A stretch of DNA of 57,602 bases from Flavobacteriaceae bacterium (lineage in GTDB: Bacteria; Bacteroidota; Bacteroidia; Flavobacteriales; Flavobacteriaceae): positions 1-57,602 of the forward strand of contig JAOXRU010000007.1 in assembly GCA_025800395.1 (NCBI GenBank), read 5' to 3'. The translations under genes were made by a program, and so were the position numbers. Shown here piece by piece: positions 19,053 to 29,175 of the stretch (its first letter is position 1; every line of letters begins with the position of its first letter). The notes under the pieces were generated by a model. It had not been told where the DNA came from. It saw only the letters and a list, made by a program, of their open reading frames with translations, and made no database searches.

Positions 19053-20528
19053 TTATTTTAGGCTATAGTTAGTTCCGTCTTTGCTGTCTTTTAGTTGTAT
19101 ACCAAGGGTTGCTAGTTCGTCTCGAATTTTGTCGGAAGTAGCAAAATCCTTGTTGGCGCGTGCTTCGTTTCGAATCCCTATCAATAGGTCTACTACACCG
19201 CCCAAAGTGTCTGCTTCTCCATTAGATCCTGTGCTGGTTTTTTCCAATCCCAATACGTCAAAAACGAAAATTTGAAATATAGATTTTAATTCTTCGAAAT
19301 CTTGGTTGGATATGGTCGCTTTACCATCTTTGATAAGGTTGACAAATTTGACACCTTCAAACAGATTTGCAATAAGTATAGGAGTGTTGAAGTCGTCATT
19401 CATAGCTTCATAGCAAGCTGTCTTTAGTTTTTGAATGTCGATACCTATTGTGTTTTTTTCTAGTTGAAGTTGATCTAATTGGCCTATGGCTTCCATGAGT
19501 TTGTTGAATCCTTTTTCGGAGGCCAAAAGCGCATCGTTGCTAAAGTCCAATATACTACGATAATGGGCTTGCATCATAAAGAAACGAACAACTGTAGGGC
19601 TGAAAGCTTTGCTTAATTTGTTGTTTTCACCCGAAAAAATTTCATTTGGAAAAATATTGTTATCTGTTGATTTAGACATTTTTTTTCCGTTTAAAGTAAG
19701 CATATTGGCGTGCATCCAATAGTTTACTGGAGATTGTCCGTTGCAGGCTTCGGCTTGAGCAATTTCGCATTCGTGATGGGGGAATTTTAAATCCATCCCG
19801 CCTCCGTGTATATCAAATTGCTCACCGAGATATTTGGTGCTCATAGCAGTACATTCGAGATGCCATCCTGGAAAACCATCGCTCCAAGGTGATGGCCATC
19901 GCATAATATGCTGAGGCTCTGCCTTTTTCCACAATGCAAAATCTTGAGGGTTTCGTTTGTCGTCTTGAGCAGCCAATTCTCTGGTATTGGCAATCATATC
20001 TTCTACTTTTCTGCCGCTCAGTTTCCCATAATGGTTGTTTTCGTTGAATTTGGCCACATCAAAGTATATGGAGCCATTGGATTCGTATGCAAATCCTTTT
20101 TCTACTATATCTTTGATAATTTCAATTTGCTCAATGATATGGCCCGTAGCCGTGGGTTCTATGCTCGGTGGTAGAAAATTGAATTTTTGCAATATCTCAT
20201 GAAAATCTACTGTGTACCGTTGCACTACCTCCATGGGTTCGATTTGTTCTATGCGTGCCTTTTTTGCGATCTTATCTTCTCCTTCTTCTGCATCGTTCTC
20301 CAAATGTCCAGCATCTGTAATATTGCGAACATAGCGTACCTTGAAACCAAGGTGCTTGAAATAGCGAAATATCATGTCAAACGACATAAAGGTTCGGCAA
20401 TTCCCCAAATGTACATTGCTATATACAGTTGGTCCACAAACATACATTCCAATATGTCCTGGATTGATGGGTTCAAATTTTTCTTTCTGACCACTAAGGG
20501 AATTGTAAATTTTAATGTCGTTTTGCAT
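19053..20528 (-). CDS. cysS: cysteinyl-tRNA synthetase
   Basis: A 491-residue class I aminoacyl-tRNA synthetase charging tRNA-Cys. The zinc-site Cys31 sits in [15 protein letters not shown], where HLGN at 40-43 is the family version of the HIGH motif. The zinc/anticodon-side signature [20 protein letters not shown] lies near residue 230 and KKMSKSTDN near 280. The C-terminal helical domain contains [20 protein letters not shown] near 455. Length is usual. It heads a tight cluster with yidD and lies 13 bases downstream of folE, so all may share the folE promoter. Confidence 0.98.
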   Translation of the reverse strand: MQNDIKIYNSLSGQKEKFEPINPGHIGMYVCGPTVYSNVHLGNCRTFMSFDMIFRYFKHLGFKVRYVRNITDAGHLENDAEEGEDKIAKKARIEQIEPMEVVQRYTVDFHEILQKFNFLPPSIEPTATGHIIEQIEIIKDIVEKGFAYESNGSIYFDVAKFNENNHYGKLSGRKVEDMIANTRELAAQDDKRNPQDFALWKKAEPQHIMRWPSPWSDGFPGWHLECTAMSTKYLGEQFDIHGGGMDLKFPHHECEIAQAEACNGQSPVNYWMHANMLTLNGKKMSKSTDNNIFPNEIFSGENNKLSKAFSPTVVRFFMMQAHYRSILDFSNDALLASEKGFNKLMEAIGQLDQLQLEKNTIGIDIQKLKTACYEAMNDDFNTPILIANLFEGVKFVNLIKDGKATISNQDFEELKSIFQIFVFDVLGLEKTSTGSNGEADTLGGVVDLLIGIRNEARANKDFATSDKIRDELATLGIQLKDSKDGTNYSLK

Positions 20529-20541
20529 TGGGATAAAAAGA

Positions 20542-21222
20542 TTAAAATTGGGTGTCTAATTGAATATAGTCAAGAAACTCTCTTTTGGTGGATGGGTCTT
20601 TAAACTTACCTCCAAATTCGGATGTTACTGTGCTACTTTCAATATCGCGTATGCCACGAGAGTTTACACAGAGGTGTTTGGCGTCTATAACGCATGCTAC
20701 GTCCTCTGTGCCCAAAATGTCTTGCATTTCTTGGACAATCTGCATAGTGAGGCGCTCCTGTACTTGTGGGCGCTTTGCATAATAGTCCACTATGCGATTC
20801 ATTTTTGATAATCCTACCACATTGCCATTGCTGATGTACGCTATATGGGCACGACCAACAATAGGAAGTAAATGATGCTCGCAGGTAGAATATAAGGTGA
20901 TATTCTTTTCTACCAACATTTCTCCGTATTGATAGCTGTTGTTGAAAGTAGAGGCTCCGGGTTTGTTTTTTGGGTTTAACCCGCCGAAAATTTCTTTTAC
21001 AAACATTTTTGCAACACGGTTTGGGGTTCCTTGTAGGCTGTCATCTGTTAAATCCATGCCTAAGGTTTCGAGAATATTAGCGACATCTTTTTTTATAGAA
21101 AGCATTTTTTCTTCGTCCGTGAGGTCAAAGGCGTCAGCTCGTAAAGGGGTGTTTGCATTCGTTGAGTGATGCTCGTTCCCTATATCCTCAAAATCATGAT
21201 TTAAGTCGTTGTCTATCCTCAT
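20542..21222 (-). CDS. folE: GTP cyclohydrolase I
   Basis: A 226-residue enzyme that opens GTP to 7,8-dihydroneopterin triphosphate, the first step to folate or other pterins. The zinc ligands are in [19 protein letters not shown] near residue 112 and in [10 protein letters not shown] near 185. [23 protein letters not shown] is the central conserved block. The first 35 or so residues are acidic and variable, as is common. First gene of the minus-strand run leading to cysS, yidD and lgt. A -7 box lies 20 bases upstream. Confidence 0.97.
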   Translation of the reverse strand: MRIDNDLNHDFEDIGNEHHSTNANTPLRADAFDLTDEEKMLSIKKDVANILETLGMDLTDDSLQGTPNRVAKMFVKEIFGGLNPKNKPGASTFNNSYQYGEMLVEKNITLYSTCEHHLLPIVGRAHIAYISNGNVVGLSKMNRIVDYYAKRPQVQERLTMQIVQEMQDILGTEDVACVIDAKHLCVNSRGIRDIESSTVTSEFGGKFKDPSTKREFLDYIQLDTQF

Positions 21223-21241
21223 TTTGCCAATAATTTGAAAA

Positions 21242-21249
21242 CAAAGATA
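21242..21249 (-). promoter_or_regulatory. putative -7 box for folE
   Basis: TATCTTTG on the minus strand, matching TAnnTTTG, about 20 bases before the folE ATG. No well-spaced TTG is present. Confidence 0.45.
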
Positions 21250-21350
21250 TACATAATCCTATAGTTTTATGCTAAATCTGCCTTAATTGACAACATTTTT
21301 TGGGTGAGTTGCAACATGCTTGCTAAATTTCGAGCCCTAACCTATTGATC

Positions 21351-23141
21351 ATGTATAAATATCTTGTTTTATTCTATGGATTTGTGTTGTTGCCGATGCT
21401 TTTGCAAGGGCAAAAAAACACAACTTGTGCAGAGGCAATTCCGCTCGATGGAAATGTGCCTATAACCGGACCTTTGAAATCGATTTTGACAGCAGATTCT
21501 CCTGTTTTTAGTTCGGATTGTTTTGATAATTCCAAGCCTAATTACGGGCAGTGGTACACCTTCCGAACCAATTTTGTGGGGCAATTGGGTTTTCATATCA
21601 AATCGGAGGATAATATACAATGGGGTTTTGCTCTTTTTAAAGCAAGTGATTGTGATAATTTGGGCGCTCCTATTCGTTGTGCGGCAGGATCTGACATGGC
21701 CAACAATGACTATGCGGGTATAGGGCAGCACCCTTTAGAAGGGAGTAAAGCAGATAATTATGTTTCTTGGTTGCGCACTACTGCCAATCAAACCTATTAT
21801 TTATGGATAGGGACTAATATGGCCCAAAACAAGGGGTTCTCTTTGCAGTTTTATGGGCAGTTGTTTTTGGATCATCCAGAGGAACCATTTGACAGTAGCT
21901 TGATTACCAATTTGTTGGGATCTCCAATTATAGCTTGTGAAGGAAAAGAAGTGGTTCTAAATGCTTTGGAGGCAGAAGCGCAATCGTATGCTTGGTCTGT
22001 AGATCTGGGTGAGGGTAATTTGTCTTTGCCAGAAACCAAGGGAAAGCTTTTGGTGTTGGAAAGTGGTGTGTATGCCGTAGTGGCAGATGGTGTAGAGAGT
22101 AGTGTGCAGGTGCAGTTTGTGCCTAAAGCCAAAGAGATAGACTTCTTGCCAGATATGGTGCAGTGTGAAATTCCTAAATCAGATGGCCTAGCTGTTTTTG
22201 ATTTGGGGCAAATGGATAGGGCTGTTTTGGGGAGACAACAAGAAAAAAACTTTAGAGTTTCTTATCACAATAGTTTGGTAGATGCCCAGCTCGGGAAAAA
22301 TCCTTTGCCCAAATTTTCGTATCAGAATGTCAATCCTTATGGAGAAACTATTTATGTGCGCAAGGCCTCTGCGTTTCAGCAATTTTGTCCTTTCGAAATA
22401 TCTAGTTTTGAATTGGTGGTTGTGGATACGCCAGAATTTGATATAGCGGAAAAAGTAGGCTTATGTGCCGGTAAATCTGTTCGGCTTGGAGATGCAGAGG
22501 GGAGCTCCTTGTATACCTATGCCTGGAGTACTGGAGAAACGAGTCCCACTATAGAGGTTAGCAAATCTGGGATTTATGAGGTGGTAGTCTCCAATATCGT
22601 GGGTGAGGCAAATTGCAGTATAAGCATGAATGTGGAAGTAGAGGTGTATTATCCTCCAGTATTGACTGATGTAGAAATTCAATCGCAAGGATCTTCTAAT
22701 AGTTTGCTGGTGCAGATGAAGCAGCATGGAGCGTATCTTTATAGTTTGGATGGGGAAGTGTATCAGGAAGAACCCGAGTTTTTTGATGTGGAATCTGGTG
22801 CGTATACTTTGCATATAAAAGATGAAAATGGTTGTGGGACGCTTACAGAAAATATAGTAGTTGCTCAGTTTCTGTCGGTTTTTACACCCAATGGAGACGG
22901 AATAAATGACTTTTGGCATCTCAAGGGGATCGAGCGTTTGAACAGTCCTATAGTATATGTGTTTGATCGCTATGGTAAGCTGCTTACCAAGATGGACAGA
23001 GACTCTCCTGGTTGGGATGGTAATTATGAAGGGATGCAACTGCCTGAGTCTGATTATTGGTTTCGTCTAGAGTATTTGGCATCCAATGGAAACAAAGCGG
23101 AAGCCAAATATTTGGGGAGCCATTTCTCTTTGAGGAGATGA
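21351..23141 (+). CDS. T9SS type-B sorting domain secreted protein
   Basis: A 596-residue exported protein. I use ATG 21351 because it begins the signal peptide (MYKYLVLFYGFVLLPMLLQGQ); the TTG six bases earlier is unlikely. An N-terminal beta-sandwich like a PPC domain follows (CAEAIPLDG... to about residue 180), then Ig/PKD-like segments (YAWSVDLGEGN, YTYAWSTGETSPTIEVSKSGIYEVVV near 390). The last 85 residues form the gliding-motility-associated C-terminal (CHU_C) domain: VFTPNGDGINDFWHLKGI, VFDRYGKLL, WDGNYEG, PESDYWFRLEY. That domain directs passage through the type IX secretion system and surface attachment. It is paired with a shorter paralogue downstream. The binding target is unknown. 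Confidence 0.88.
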   Translation: MYKYLVLFYGFVLLPMLLQGQKNTTCAEAIPLDGNVPITGPLKSILTADSPVFSSDCFDNSKPNYGQWYTFRTNFVGQLGFHIKSEDNIQWGFALFKASDCDNLGAPIRCAAGSDMANNDYAGIGQHPLEGSKADNYVSWLRTTANQTYYLWIGTNMAQNKGFSLQFYGQLFLDHPEEPFDSSLITNLLGSPIIACEGKEVVLNALEAEAQSYAWSVDLGEGNLSLPETKGKLLVLESGVYAVVADGVESSVQVQFVPKAKEIDFLPDMVQCEIPKSDGLAVFDLGQMDRAVLGRQQEKNFRVSYHNSLVDAQLGKNPLPKFSYQNVNPYGETIYVRKASAFQQFCPFEISSFELVVVDTPEFDIAEKVGLCAGKSVRLGDAEGSSLYTYAWSTGETSPTIEVSKSGIYEVVVSNIVGEANCSISMNVEVEVYYPPVLTDVEIQSQGSSNSLLVQMKQHGAYLYSLDGEVYQEEPEFFDVESGAYTLHIKDENGCGTLTENIVVAQFLSVFTPNGDGINDFWHLKGIERLNSPIVYVFDRYGKLLTKMDRDSPGWDGNYEGMQLPESDYWFRLEYLASNGNKAEAKYLGSHFSLRR

Positions 23142-23227
23142 TAAGTGTTAATTTTTGCACAAATTGTATACTAAATAAGAAAATAATAAGTTAATTTAGT
23201 AAGCAAAACCTCCTTTCAACCAGTATA

Positions 23228-24604
23228 ATGATGCTTCATAAAACGAGCTTCTGTGTCTTATTATTCGTTTTTATACATAGTGTAATTGCAGCGCAGTCTG
23301 CTGTTTCTGCAGATTGCTTATTTGCTGTTCCCATTTGTGCGGATGTGCCTACCCTAGGCGAAGCCAATGGTAGTGGAGATGTGGATGATTTTGATCCGGA
23401 TGTTATTACAGAATCTGGTTGTTTGGAAAAAGGGAGTATAGGCTCGGCCAATATAGAACATAATACGGCTTGGTATATGTTTCGAGCTGGAGCGGATGGG
23501 CTTGTAGGTTTTGATATAGAGGCTTTGTCTACTACAGCAGATTGGGACTTTGCAGTTTATGGTCCAGATGTAGATTGTGGGAACTTGGGGGATCCTATTC
23601 GTTGCAATTATGAGACGGATAATACTGCATTTACTGGTTTGGGTAATCATCCTAGTCCTGGTAACTCTAGTCCAGGGGATGATAATTTTCCTTATGACGA
23701 TTGGTTGGATGTGAAAGAAGGGGAGGTTTATTATATTTTCATCAATAATTTTAATACGAATACCGACGGTGACCCAGCGCCTTTTAAATTGACTTTTAAA
23801 GGGCCTTCTTTCAACAACAATGGGCAGAGTGCTTTAGATTGTAGTTTGAAAGAAGCGTTTTTAGGACCCGATCGACATCTGTGTATAGGTGATGGACCAG
23901 TGGAGTTGCGTGCTACCAATTCGGGCGCAGGGGCAGATGCGGTCTCTTATGCTTGGTACTATGATAATGGGAGTGGTAATCCGGTATTGTTGGCTGGGGA
24001 AACAGGAGAAACACTCATGGTAAATAGTCCAAATTCGGGGGTATATAGTGTGGTGGTTAGTACCCTTACGACTACCTATACCGATGAAGGCGTTTTGGTG
24101 CAATTTCACGACAATCCTATCATCGCAGATATTATTGTTCATCAGGATTTATCAGATTCAAATGCCATATCTATACAAATGTTGGTTGCTGGGCCTTATG
24201 AGTATCGATTGAACGAAGGACCCTATCAAGATTCTCCTGATTTCACTAATGTGCCACCAGGTTTAAACACAGTAACTGTAAACAATGTTTTGGGGTGTGG
24301 TGAAGTGTCTCAAGATTTCCTAGTGGTAGGGTATCCCAAATTTTTCACTCCAAATAGAGATGGGGTATACGATACTTGGCATGTGCTGGGTATAGAGACT
24401 TTGGGTAGTGGTAAGGTATTTATTTTTGATCGTCAAGGAAAATTGCTAAAGCAACTCAATCAATTTTCGGATGGTTGGGATGGCACTTTTAATGGGAGAC
24501 CTATGCCGGCTACAGATTATTGGTTCCGTTTTGAGTACACTAGAGAAGAAGATGGCTTGCTCGTTGCGAAATCGATACGTGCGCATTTTTCTTTGATTCG
24601 TTAG
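23228..24604 (+). CDS. T9SS type-B sorting domain secreted protein (paralogue)
   Basis: A 458-residue exported protein with a signal peptide (MMLHKTSFCVLLFVFIHSVIAAQ; the second Met is equally possible). The N-terminal half is acidic and Asp/Asn-rich, with CLFAVPICADVPTLGEANGSGDVDDFDPD, and has the NTAWYMFRAGADGLVGFDIE pattern of PPC-like domains; cysteines are frequent. It ends in a CHU_C domain (FFTPNRDGVYDTWHVLGIE, FDRQGKLLKQ, WDGTFNG, ATDYWFRFEY) like the gene 87 bases upstream, and it shares the 'SFNNNG/LDCSL' linker logic before an Ig-like domain. It is probably co-transcribed with the upstream gene. Confidence 0.88.
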   Translation: MMLHKTSFCVLLFVFIHSVIAAQSAVSADCLFAVPICADVPTLGEANGSGDVDDFDPDVITESGCLEKGSIGSANIEHNTAWYMFRAGADGLVGFDIEALSTTADWDFAVYGPDVDCGNLGDPIRCNYETDNTAFTGLGNHPSPGNSSPGDDNFPYDDWLDVKEGEVYYIFINNFNTNTDGDPAPFKLTFKGPSFNNNGQSALDCSLKEAFLGPDRHLCIGDGPVELRATNSGAGADAVSYAWYYDNGSGNPVLLAGETGETLMVNSPNSGVYSVVVSTLTTTYTDEGVLVQFHDNPIIADIIVHQDLSDSNAISIQMLVAGPYEYRLNEGPYQDSPDFTNVPPGLNTVTVNNVLGCGEVSQDFLVVGYPKFFTPNRDGVYDTWHVLGIETLGSGKVFIFDRQGKLLKQLNQFSDGWDGTFNGRPMPATDYWFRFEYTREEDGLLVAKSIRAHFSLIR

Positions 24605-24632
24605 TCTTTTTTTGATGCTCTCTTTTTAAATC

Positions 24633-24667
24633 AAAAAAACACTCCCGATAAAGAGGAGTGTAGTTTT
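24633..24667. terminator. bidirectional terminator between convergent genes
   Basis: A7-flanked ACACTCC (24639-24645) pairs with GGAGTGT (24655-24661), followed by a short T-run. It ends the T9SS pair on plus and the OmpP1 gene on minus. Confidence 0.75.
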
Positions 24668-24690
24668 TGGTGTGAATCCTATAATATCTA

Positions 24691-26223
24691 CTACAGTTGG
24701 AAATTGAATCCTAATGTAAAGTTGTTTTTCATGTTTTCTATAGAGGCAATAGTGCTAGCGGGGAACAATTCTGTATTATACGATTGTTGGAATCCTCTGT
24801 AGGCTGCGTCTAAACGGAATGATCCGAAATTGTATCCAAGTCCGAAAGAAACTCCGGTTTTGTCGCCCAGAGTGATTTCGTTTTTATATGGACTGGTTTC
24901 ATAGCTAAATCCCGCTCTAAGACTAAGGGCTTTGATGCGATATTCTCCACCAACTCTAATAGTGTTGACATTTTGCAAGCTGCTTCGAATAAGATTGTTT
25001 TCTTCTTGGAATACGCTATTGTCGCTCCAATCGCTATTGTTTTGGAGTTTGGCAGATTCCATGGTTTTGTGCGCGATATCCACACTCAATAGGCCTTGTT
25101 TTCCAAATATAAGCCCGATACTTCCAGTGAGGGTTTGTGGGGTGCGAATAATATATTCTGGATACACGTTGATGATGTTGAAGTCTATATCTCGAATACG
25201 GTCATCTTCAGCACCTTCGTTGGTTTCGATTCTTTCTGAGAATTCATCTTGAAGAAAATACCATGTTGGACTTTGATAACTTAAACCAAGACGGACAATG
25301 TTGTTCAGTTTGGCAATTGCTCCAACGCTTAAAGAAACGCCTGTTCCTTCTGTTTTGAGATGGGTGTCGTATAAGATGCGATTTACACTATGGTCTTTAT
25401 CGGTGACAAAACCAGATTCGGTATGAAATGTCGTTTTCTCAAAGAAAAGGGTGCGGTAGTTTAATGCAGCACCGATATAAAAATGTTCGTTGAGTTGGGC
25501 GGCCATATTTGCGGTAAAGCTACTGGTGTAACCATTGGATTTTTCTTGATAGGTTTGGTTTAGATTGTTGTATTGGGCGTTGCTTGTGTATTGGGTGTTT
25601 TCGTCCGTGTCGGCCACAGGGTTGATGACTCCTCCATAATACCCTAAAAAGGCTGCTTGTCCTCTAGAGCCTAGACTGGCATCATTTCCTATGTCGAAAT
25701 AAGCGTCTACAGCAGATTGGTTGTTGAGTATGGAAATGCTATAAAGGGAAAGTCCGTTTGCTTGATTGAGAAAAAACTTATCTATACCGTTTTCAGAGCC
25801 AGCGTTGCCGCGGATCAACACATTGTTGTTGAAATTGTTGGTGCGATCATAATTAAATCCAATGCTAATTTTTTTGGAACTATTTGGAGCTTTAAATACG
25901 AGTGCGCCACCAATTTGGTTGATGGTGAAATTGCCTTGATGTTTGTCTCGGTAATTGCCTTTGTATAAGGCTTCGTTTAAATTGTGATAGGTGTTTCCCG
26001 AAAAGTGAATGATGCTATTGTTGAAAACAGCTGTTGCTGCTGGATTGATGTTTACTGCGGACATATCGCCACCTAGGGCACCAAAGGCACCGCTCATGGC
26101 ACTAAATCTTGCAGAACCTACTAGATTTTCGTTACTGTATCGAAGCACATCTTCTATGGTTTGGGCAAAGATACCTCCGCTTATTGCTGTTAAAGCAATA
26201 ATATTTAGGATTATTTTTTTCAT
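24691..26223 (-). CDS. OmpP1/FadL-family outer membrane transport protein
   Basis: A 510-residue outer-membrane beta-barrel protein with a signal peptide (MKKIILNIIALTAISGGIFAQ). The mature N-terminus, TIEDVLRYSNENLVGSARFSAMSGAFGALGGDMSAVNINPA, is the FadL/TodX/OmpP1 hallmark hatch segment: the SAR-sAMGgAf-GgdpsAi-NPAa pattern. Many alternating strands follow and the protein ends FTLGFNFQL, a terminal aromatic-type barrel strand. Relatives carry long-chain fatty acids or aromatic hydrocarbons; the actual ligand is unknown. It is followed on the same strand by no close partner, and 63 bases upstream lies the end of the low-complexity lipoprotein gene, so the two may be co-transcribed. Confidence 0.85.
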   Translation of the reverse strand: MKKIILNIIALTAISGGIFAQTIEDVLRYSNENLVGSARFSAMSGAFGALGGDMSAVNINPAATAVFNNSIIHFSGNTYHNLNEALYKGNYRDKHQGNFTINQIGGALVFKAPNSSKKISIGFNYDRTNNFNNNVLIRGNAGSENGIDKFFLNQANGLSLYSISILNNQSAVDAYFDIGNDASLGSRGQAAFLGYYGGVINPVADTDENTQYTSNAQYNNLNQTYQEKSNGYTSSFTANMAAQLNEHFYIGAALNYRTLFFEKTTFHTESGFVTDKDHSVNRILYDTHLKTEGTGVSLSVGAIAKLNNIVRLGLSYQSPTWYFLQDEFSERIETNEGAEDDRIRDIDFNIINVYPEYIIRTPQTLTGSIGLIFGKQGLLSVDIAHKTMESAKLQNNSDWSDNSVFQEENNLIRSSLQNVNTIRVGGEYRIKALSLRAGFSYETSPYKNEITLGDKTGVSFGLGYNFGSFRLDAAYRGFQQSYNTELFPASTIASIENMKNNFTLGFNFQL

Positions 26224-26286
26224 AGTCGTTGTTTTTTTTTGTCTACTCTTTATTTTTAGTAATGGTATTTAAGGCGGGCAGGTAGT

Positions 26287-27426
26287 TTAGTTTCTTCTGC
26301 CGCTTCTACTAGAGCTACTTCTAGATCCACTACTGCTCCTAGAAGAGGATCTGCTACTTCGAGTAGAGGATCCGCTGCTGCGCGAAGTTCTGCTTCCGCT
26401 ACTGTAAGAGGAAGATCTGCTGCTACTGCTGCGGCTACTTCTGTTGTAAGAGGAAGATCGATTGCTGTTGCTTCTATTGTAGGAACTCGATCTGTTGCTT
26501 CTGTTGGAGGATCTGTTGTTCGAATTATAGTTGTTATTGGATCTGTTGTTGTTTCTATAAGTAGAGTTAGACGCTCTAGATCGGGAATAAGAGCTATTGG
26601 ATCTTGCGCTAGAGTTAGATCTGGCTCTGGAGGATCTGCTACTTCTATATGCACGGTTTCTAGCTACACCATCGGCACTTACTACGGTGCGGTTGCTTCT
26701 GCTGCTGCTTCTTGCAGTGCTGCGGCCATTGTTGTTGTAGTTTCTAGAGCTTCTCGCGGCTGTGCTTCTGCCGTTTCGATATAGCTTGGAGCTTCTTCTG
26801 TTGTTGTAATACCCACGTCTACTGGTGTTGTAGGCGTATCTGCGGTTGGTGTAGTAAGGGATATATGGATCGTAGTATCCGTGATGCCAAGCATTCCATC
26901 CCCAATTGTTCCACCCCCAATTGTTCCACCCCCAATAGTTCCATCCATAACCCCAGCTGTTCCATCTCCAACGATTCCAACCCCAGTTATAGTAATAAGG
27001 ATCCCATCCCCATCCCCAATTATTCCAGTATGGGTAGTTGTTTACATAGGTTATGGAGACTTGGCTGTTGTTTTCTCCCCAGCCGCCGTATGGTTCTTCA
27101 TAACGGTCGATGTCGATAGAAGATATGCTGTCTTCTGGAGTATCGCTATGATAATCGTCTATATCGGTAAATATTTCTTCTTCACTGATTTGGTTCTCAA
27201 TTTCTTGTGCCTTGCGGTTGAAGTAGTTTTCGTAATAGGAATTGTCATCCTTGTTGACGGCTACAGGAGTGCGCTCACTGTTTCTCAGTGGTTTGTTTTC
27301 GCCATAGATGCCGTCATTATCATAATAAGAAGCAGCTTGATAGCTTCCACAAGAGGTCGTTATAAGTGCCATCACAAACAATAGTATTCCATTTTGTAAA
27401 CTGCTGCGGGGTATAGATCGTATCAT
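26287..27426 (-). CDS. low-complexity lipoprotein with WGWN-repeat and Ser/Arg/Asn-rich domains
   Basis: A 379-residue predicted lipoprotein: the N-terminus has a hydrophobic segment and lipobox (ILLFVMALITTSC, Cys at about 26). Residues about 40-120 are acidic, with Asp/Glu-rich SEEEIFTDIDDYHSD. Residues about 125-200 are extremely Trp/Tyr/Asn/Gly-rich, with repeated WGWN and NNWGW units. From about 205 to the end it is composed almost only of Ser, Arg, Asn and Tyr (RSSRSSSRSS-type), strongly basic. The DNA encoding the Trp part shows tandem 15-bp units around 26890-26945. Proteins like this occur in flavobacteria, but I know no function. Codon-level repeats also hold other frames open; those frames are shadows. 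Confidence 0.7.
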   Translation of the reverse strand: MIRSIPRSSLQNGILLFVMALITTSCGSYQAASYYDNDGIYGENKPLRNSERTPVAVNKDDNSYYENYFNRKAQEIENQISEEEIFTDIDDYHSDTPEDSISSIDIDRYEEPYGGWGENNSQVSITYVNNYPYWNNWGWGWDPYYYNWGWNRWRWNSWGYGWNYWGWNNWGWNNWGWNAWHHGYYDPYIPYYTNRRYAYNTSRRGYYNNRRSSKLYRNGRSTAARSSRNYNNNGRSTARSSSRSNRTVVSADGVARNRAYRSSRSSRARSNSSARSNSSYSRSRASNSTYRNNNRSNNNYNSNNRSSNRSNRSSSYNRSNSNRSSSYNRSSRSSSSRSSSYSSGSRTSRSSGSSTRSSRSSSRSSSGSRSSSSRSGRRN

Positions 27427-27440
27427 TGCTAGAATTTTAA

Positions 27441-27471
27441 TTGTTGAACATTACAAAAATAACTAGTTTTG
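27441..27471 (+). promoter_or_regulatory. promoter of proS
   Basis: TTG at 27441-27443, a 20-base spacer, and TAGTTTTG at 27464-27471. Both Bacteroidota promoter elements are present, 53 bases before the proS ATG. Confidence 0.6.
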
Positions 27472-27523
27472 TCAAACATTTATTTTATTAAAGAAATCAC
27501 AATTTTTGTGCCAAACTATAAGA

Positions 27524-28999
27524 ATGGGTAAGAATTTAACAAAAAGAGCGGAAGATTATTCCAAATGGTATAACGAATTGGTAGTGCAGGCAGATTTGGC
27601 TGAAAACTCAGGGGTTCGTGGTTGTATGGTTATTAAACCGTATGGATTTGCAATCTGGGAAAAGATGCAAGCAGAATTGGATAGAATGTTTAAGGAAACC
27701 GGACATCAGAATGCCTATTTTCCCTTGTTTATACCAAAATCCTATTTGAGTAAAGAAGCAGATCATGTTGAGGGTTTTGCTAAGGAGTGTGCTGTGGTTA
27801 CGCATTATCGCTTGAAGAATGCAGAGGATGGGTCTGGTGTGGTTGTAGATCCCGATGCCAAATTGGAAGAAGAGCTCATTGTAAGGCCTACATCCGAAAC
27901 GATTATCTGGGATACTTATAGAAGGTGGATACAGTCTTATAGAGATCTACCTTTATTGGTCAACCAATGGGCCAATGTGGTGCGATGGGAAATGCGTACG
28001 CGTTTGTTTTTGAGAACGGCGGAGTTTTTGTGGCAAGAGGGGCATACTGCCCATGCCACTGAGAAGGAAGCTATAGCAGAGGCAGAGCAGATGATGCATG
28101 TGTATGCAGAATTTGCAGAGAACTTTATGGGGGTGCCAGTTATAAAAGGATTAAAGACTGAGAGTGAACGTTTTGCTGGAGCTTTGGAGACTTATTGTAT
28201 TGAGGCCTTGATGCAGGATGGAAAAGCCTTGCAGGCTGGAACTTCTCATTTTCTCGGACAGAATTTTGCAAAAGCGTTTGATGTGAAATTTGCTAATAAA
28301 GAAGGTAAACAAGATTTTGTATGGGCTACTTCTTGGGGAGTTTCTACCAGGCTTATGGGTGCGCTTATAATGACTCATAGTGATGATCAGGGTTTGGTGC
28401 TGCCACCAAAGTTGGCGCCGATTCAGGTGGTGATTGTTCCAATTTATAAAGGGGAGGAGCAATTGGAGGCGATTTCTCAAAAAGTCGAACCGATAATAAA
28501 GGATTTGAGGGCAAAGGGTATAAGTGTAAAATACGATAATAGAGATACCCATAAGCCAGGTTTTAAATTCAATGAATACGAACTCAAAGGGGTTCCTATT
28601 CGAATCGCTCTTGGAAAGCGTGATATGGAAAACAATACTTTGGAAATTGCAAGAAGAGATACGCAAACCAAAGAAACTATAAAAGCCGAAGAGGTTGTAG
28701 AACACATAGAGAAATTGCTGGAAGAAATACAAGAAAATTTGTACAAAAAAGCATGGGACTATCGCGCTTCTCATATTACGAGTGTAGATAATTTTGAAGA
28801 TTTCAAAAAAGTTTTGGATGAAAAAGGCGGTTTCGTATCTGCACATTGGGATGGCACAGCAGAAACCGAAGACAGAATAAAAGACTTAACCAAGGCTACA
28901 ATTCGTTGTATACCATTGGATTCTGTTGCGGAAGAAGGACAGTGTGTTTTTACTGGAGCCCCATCTTCTAGAAGGGTGTTGTTTGCGAAAGCATATTAA
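27524..28999 (+). CDS. proS: prolyl-tRNA synthetase (archaeal/eukaryote-like short type)
   Basis: A 491-residue class II synthetase. I start at ATG 27524 ([20 protein letters not shown]), the conserved N-terminus; the frame extends upstream but without homologous sequence. Class II motif 2 is seen in [31 protein letters not shown] near residue 150, preceded by [16 protein letters not shown], and motif 3 in [29 protein letters not shown] near 275. There is no bacterial INS editing domain. The C-terminal tail contains [18 protein letters not shown], close to the zinc-binding-like terminal domain of this type. Short archaeal-type ProS is the normal form in Bacteroidota. Confidence 0.97.
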   Translation: MGKNLTKRAEDYSKWYNELVVQADLAENSGVRGCMVIKPYGFAIWEKMQAELDRMFKETGHQNAYFPLFIPKSYLSKEADHVEGFAKECAVVTHYRLKNAEDGSGVVVDPDAKLEEELIVRPTSETIIWDTYRRWIQSYRDLPLLVNQWANVVRWEMRTRLFLRTAEFLWQEGHTAHATEKEAIAEAEQMMHVYAEFAENFMGVPVIKGLKTESERFAGALETYCIEALMQDGKALQAGTSHFLGQNFAKAFDVKFANKEGKQDFVWATSWGVSTRLMGALIMTHSDDQGLVLPPKLAPIQVVIVPIYKGEEQLEAISQKVEPIIKDLRAKGISVKYDNRDTHKPGFKFNEYELKGVPIRIALGKRDMENNTLEIARRDTQTKETIKAEEVVEHIEKLLEEIQENLYKKAWDYRASHITSVDNFEDFKKVLDEKGGFVSAHWDGTAETEDRIKDLTKATIRCIPLDSVAEEGQCVFTGAPSSRRVLFAKAY

Positions 29000-29023
29000 A
29001 TCGAAAAAAAAAATGCAGAACTA

Positions 29024-29053
29024 TTGGATTAGTAAAAAATAGTTGTATTTTTG
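29024..29053 (+). promoter_or_regulatory. promoter of tRNA-Glu (and probably rpsT)
   Basis: TTG at 29024-29026, a 19-base spacer, and TATTTTTG at 29046-29053. It is the best match in the window to the Bacteroidota consensus. The tRNA begins 18 bases after the -7 box. Confidence 0.75.
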
Positions 29054-29070
29054 CATCCGCAATACAGAAT

Positions 29071-29142
29071 GGCCCGTTCGTCTAGGGGTTAGGACGCCAG
29101 GTTTTCATCCTGGTAACAGGGGTTCGATTCCCCTACGGGCTA
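29071..29142 (+). tRNA. tRNA-Glu (anticodon TTC)
   Basis: A 72-nt cloverleaf. The acceptor arm is GGCCCGT with ACGGGCT (terminal G-T wobble). The D-arm contains the usual GGTTAGGAC, the anticodon stem is CCAGG/CCTGG with loop TTTTCAT (anticodon TTC), and the T-arm is GGGG-TTCGATT-CCCC. No CCA is encoded. rpsT follows 33 bases later, so the two may share one transcript. Confidence 0.97.
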
Positions 29143-29175
29143 CAATGTTTTTATTGAATATTTAACAACAGAACA

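Noticed and set aside
26256-26948. Open frames of 88-132 codons in other frames of the low-complexity lipoprotein gene
   Set aside because: They are produced by the AGA/TCT-type and GGTTCC-type codon repeats, are themselves low complexity, and lack signals of their own. The lipobox-bearing frame is the real one.
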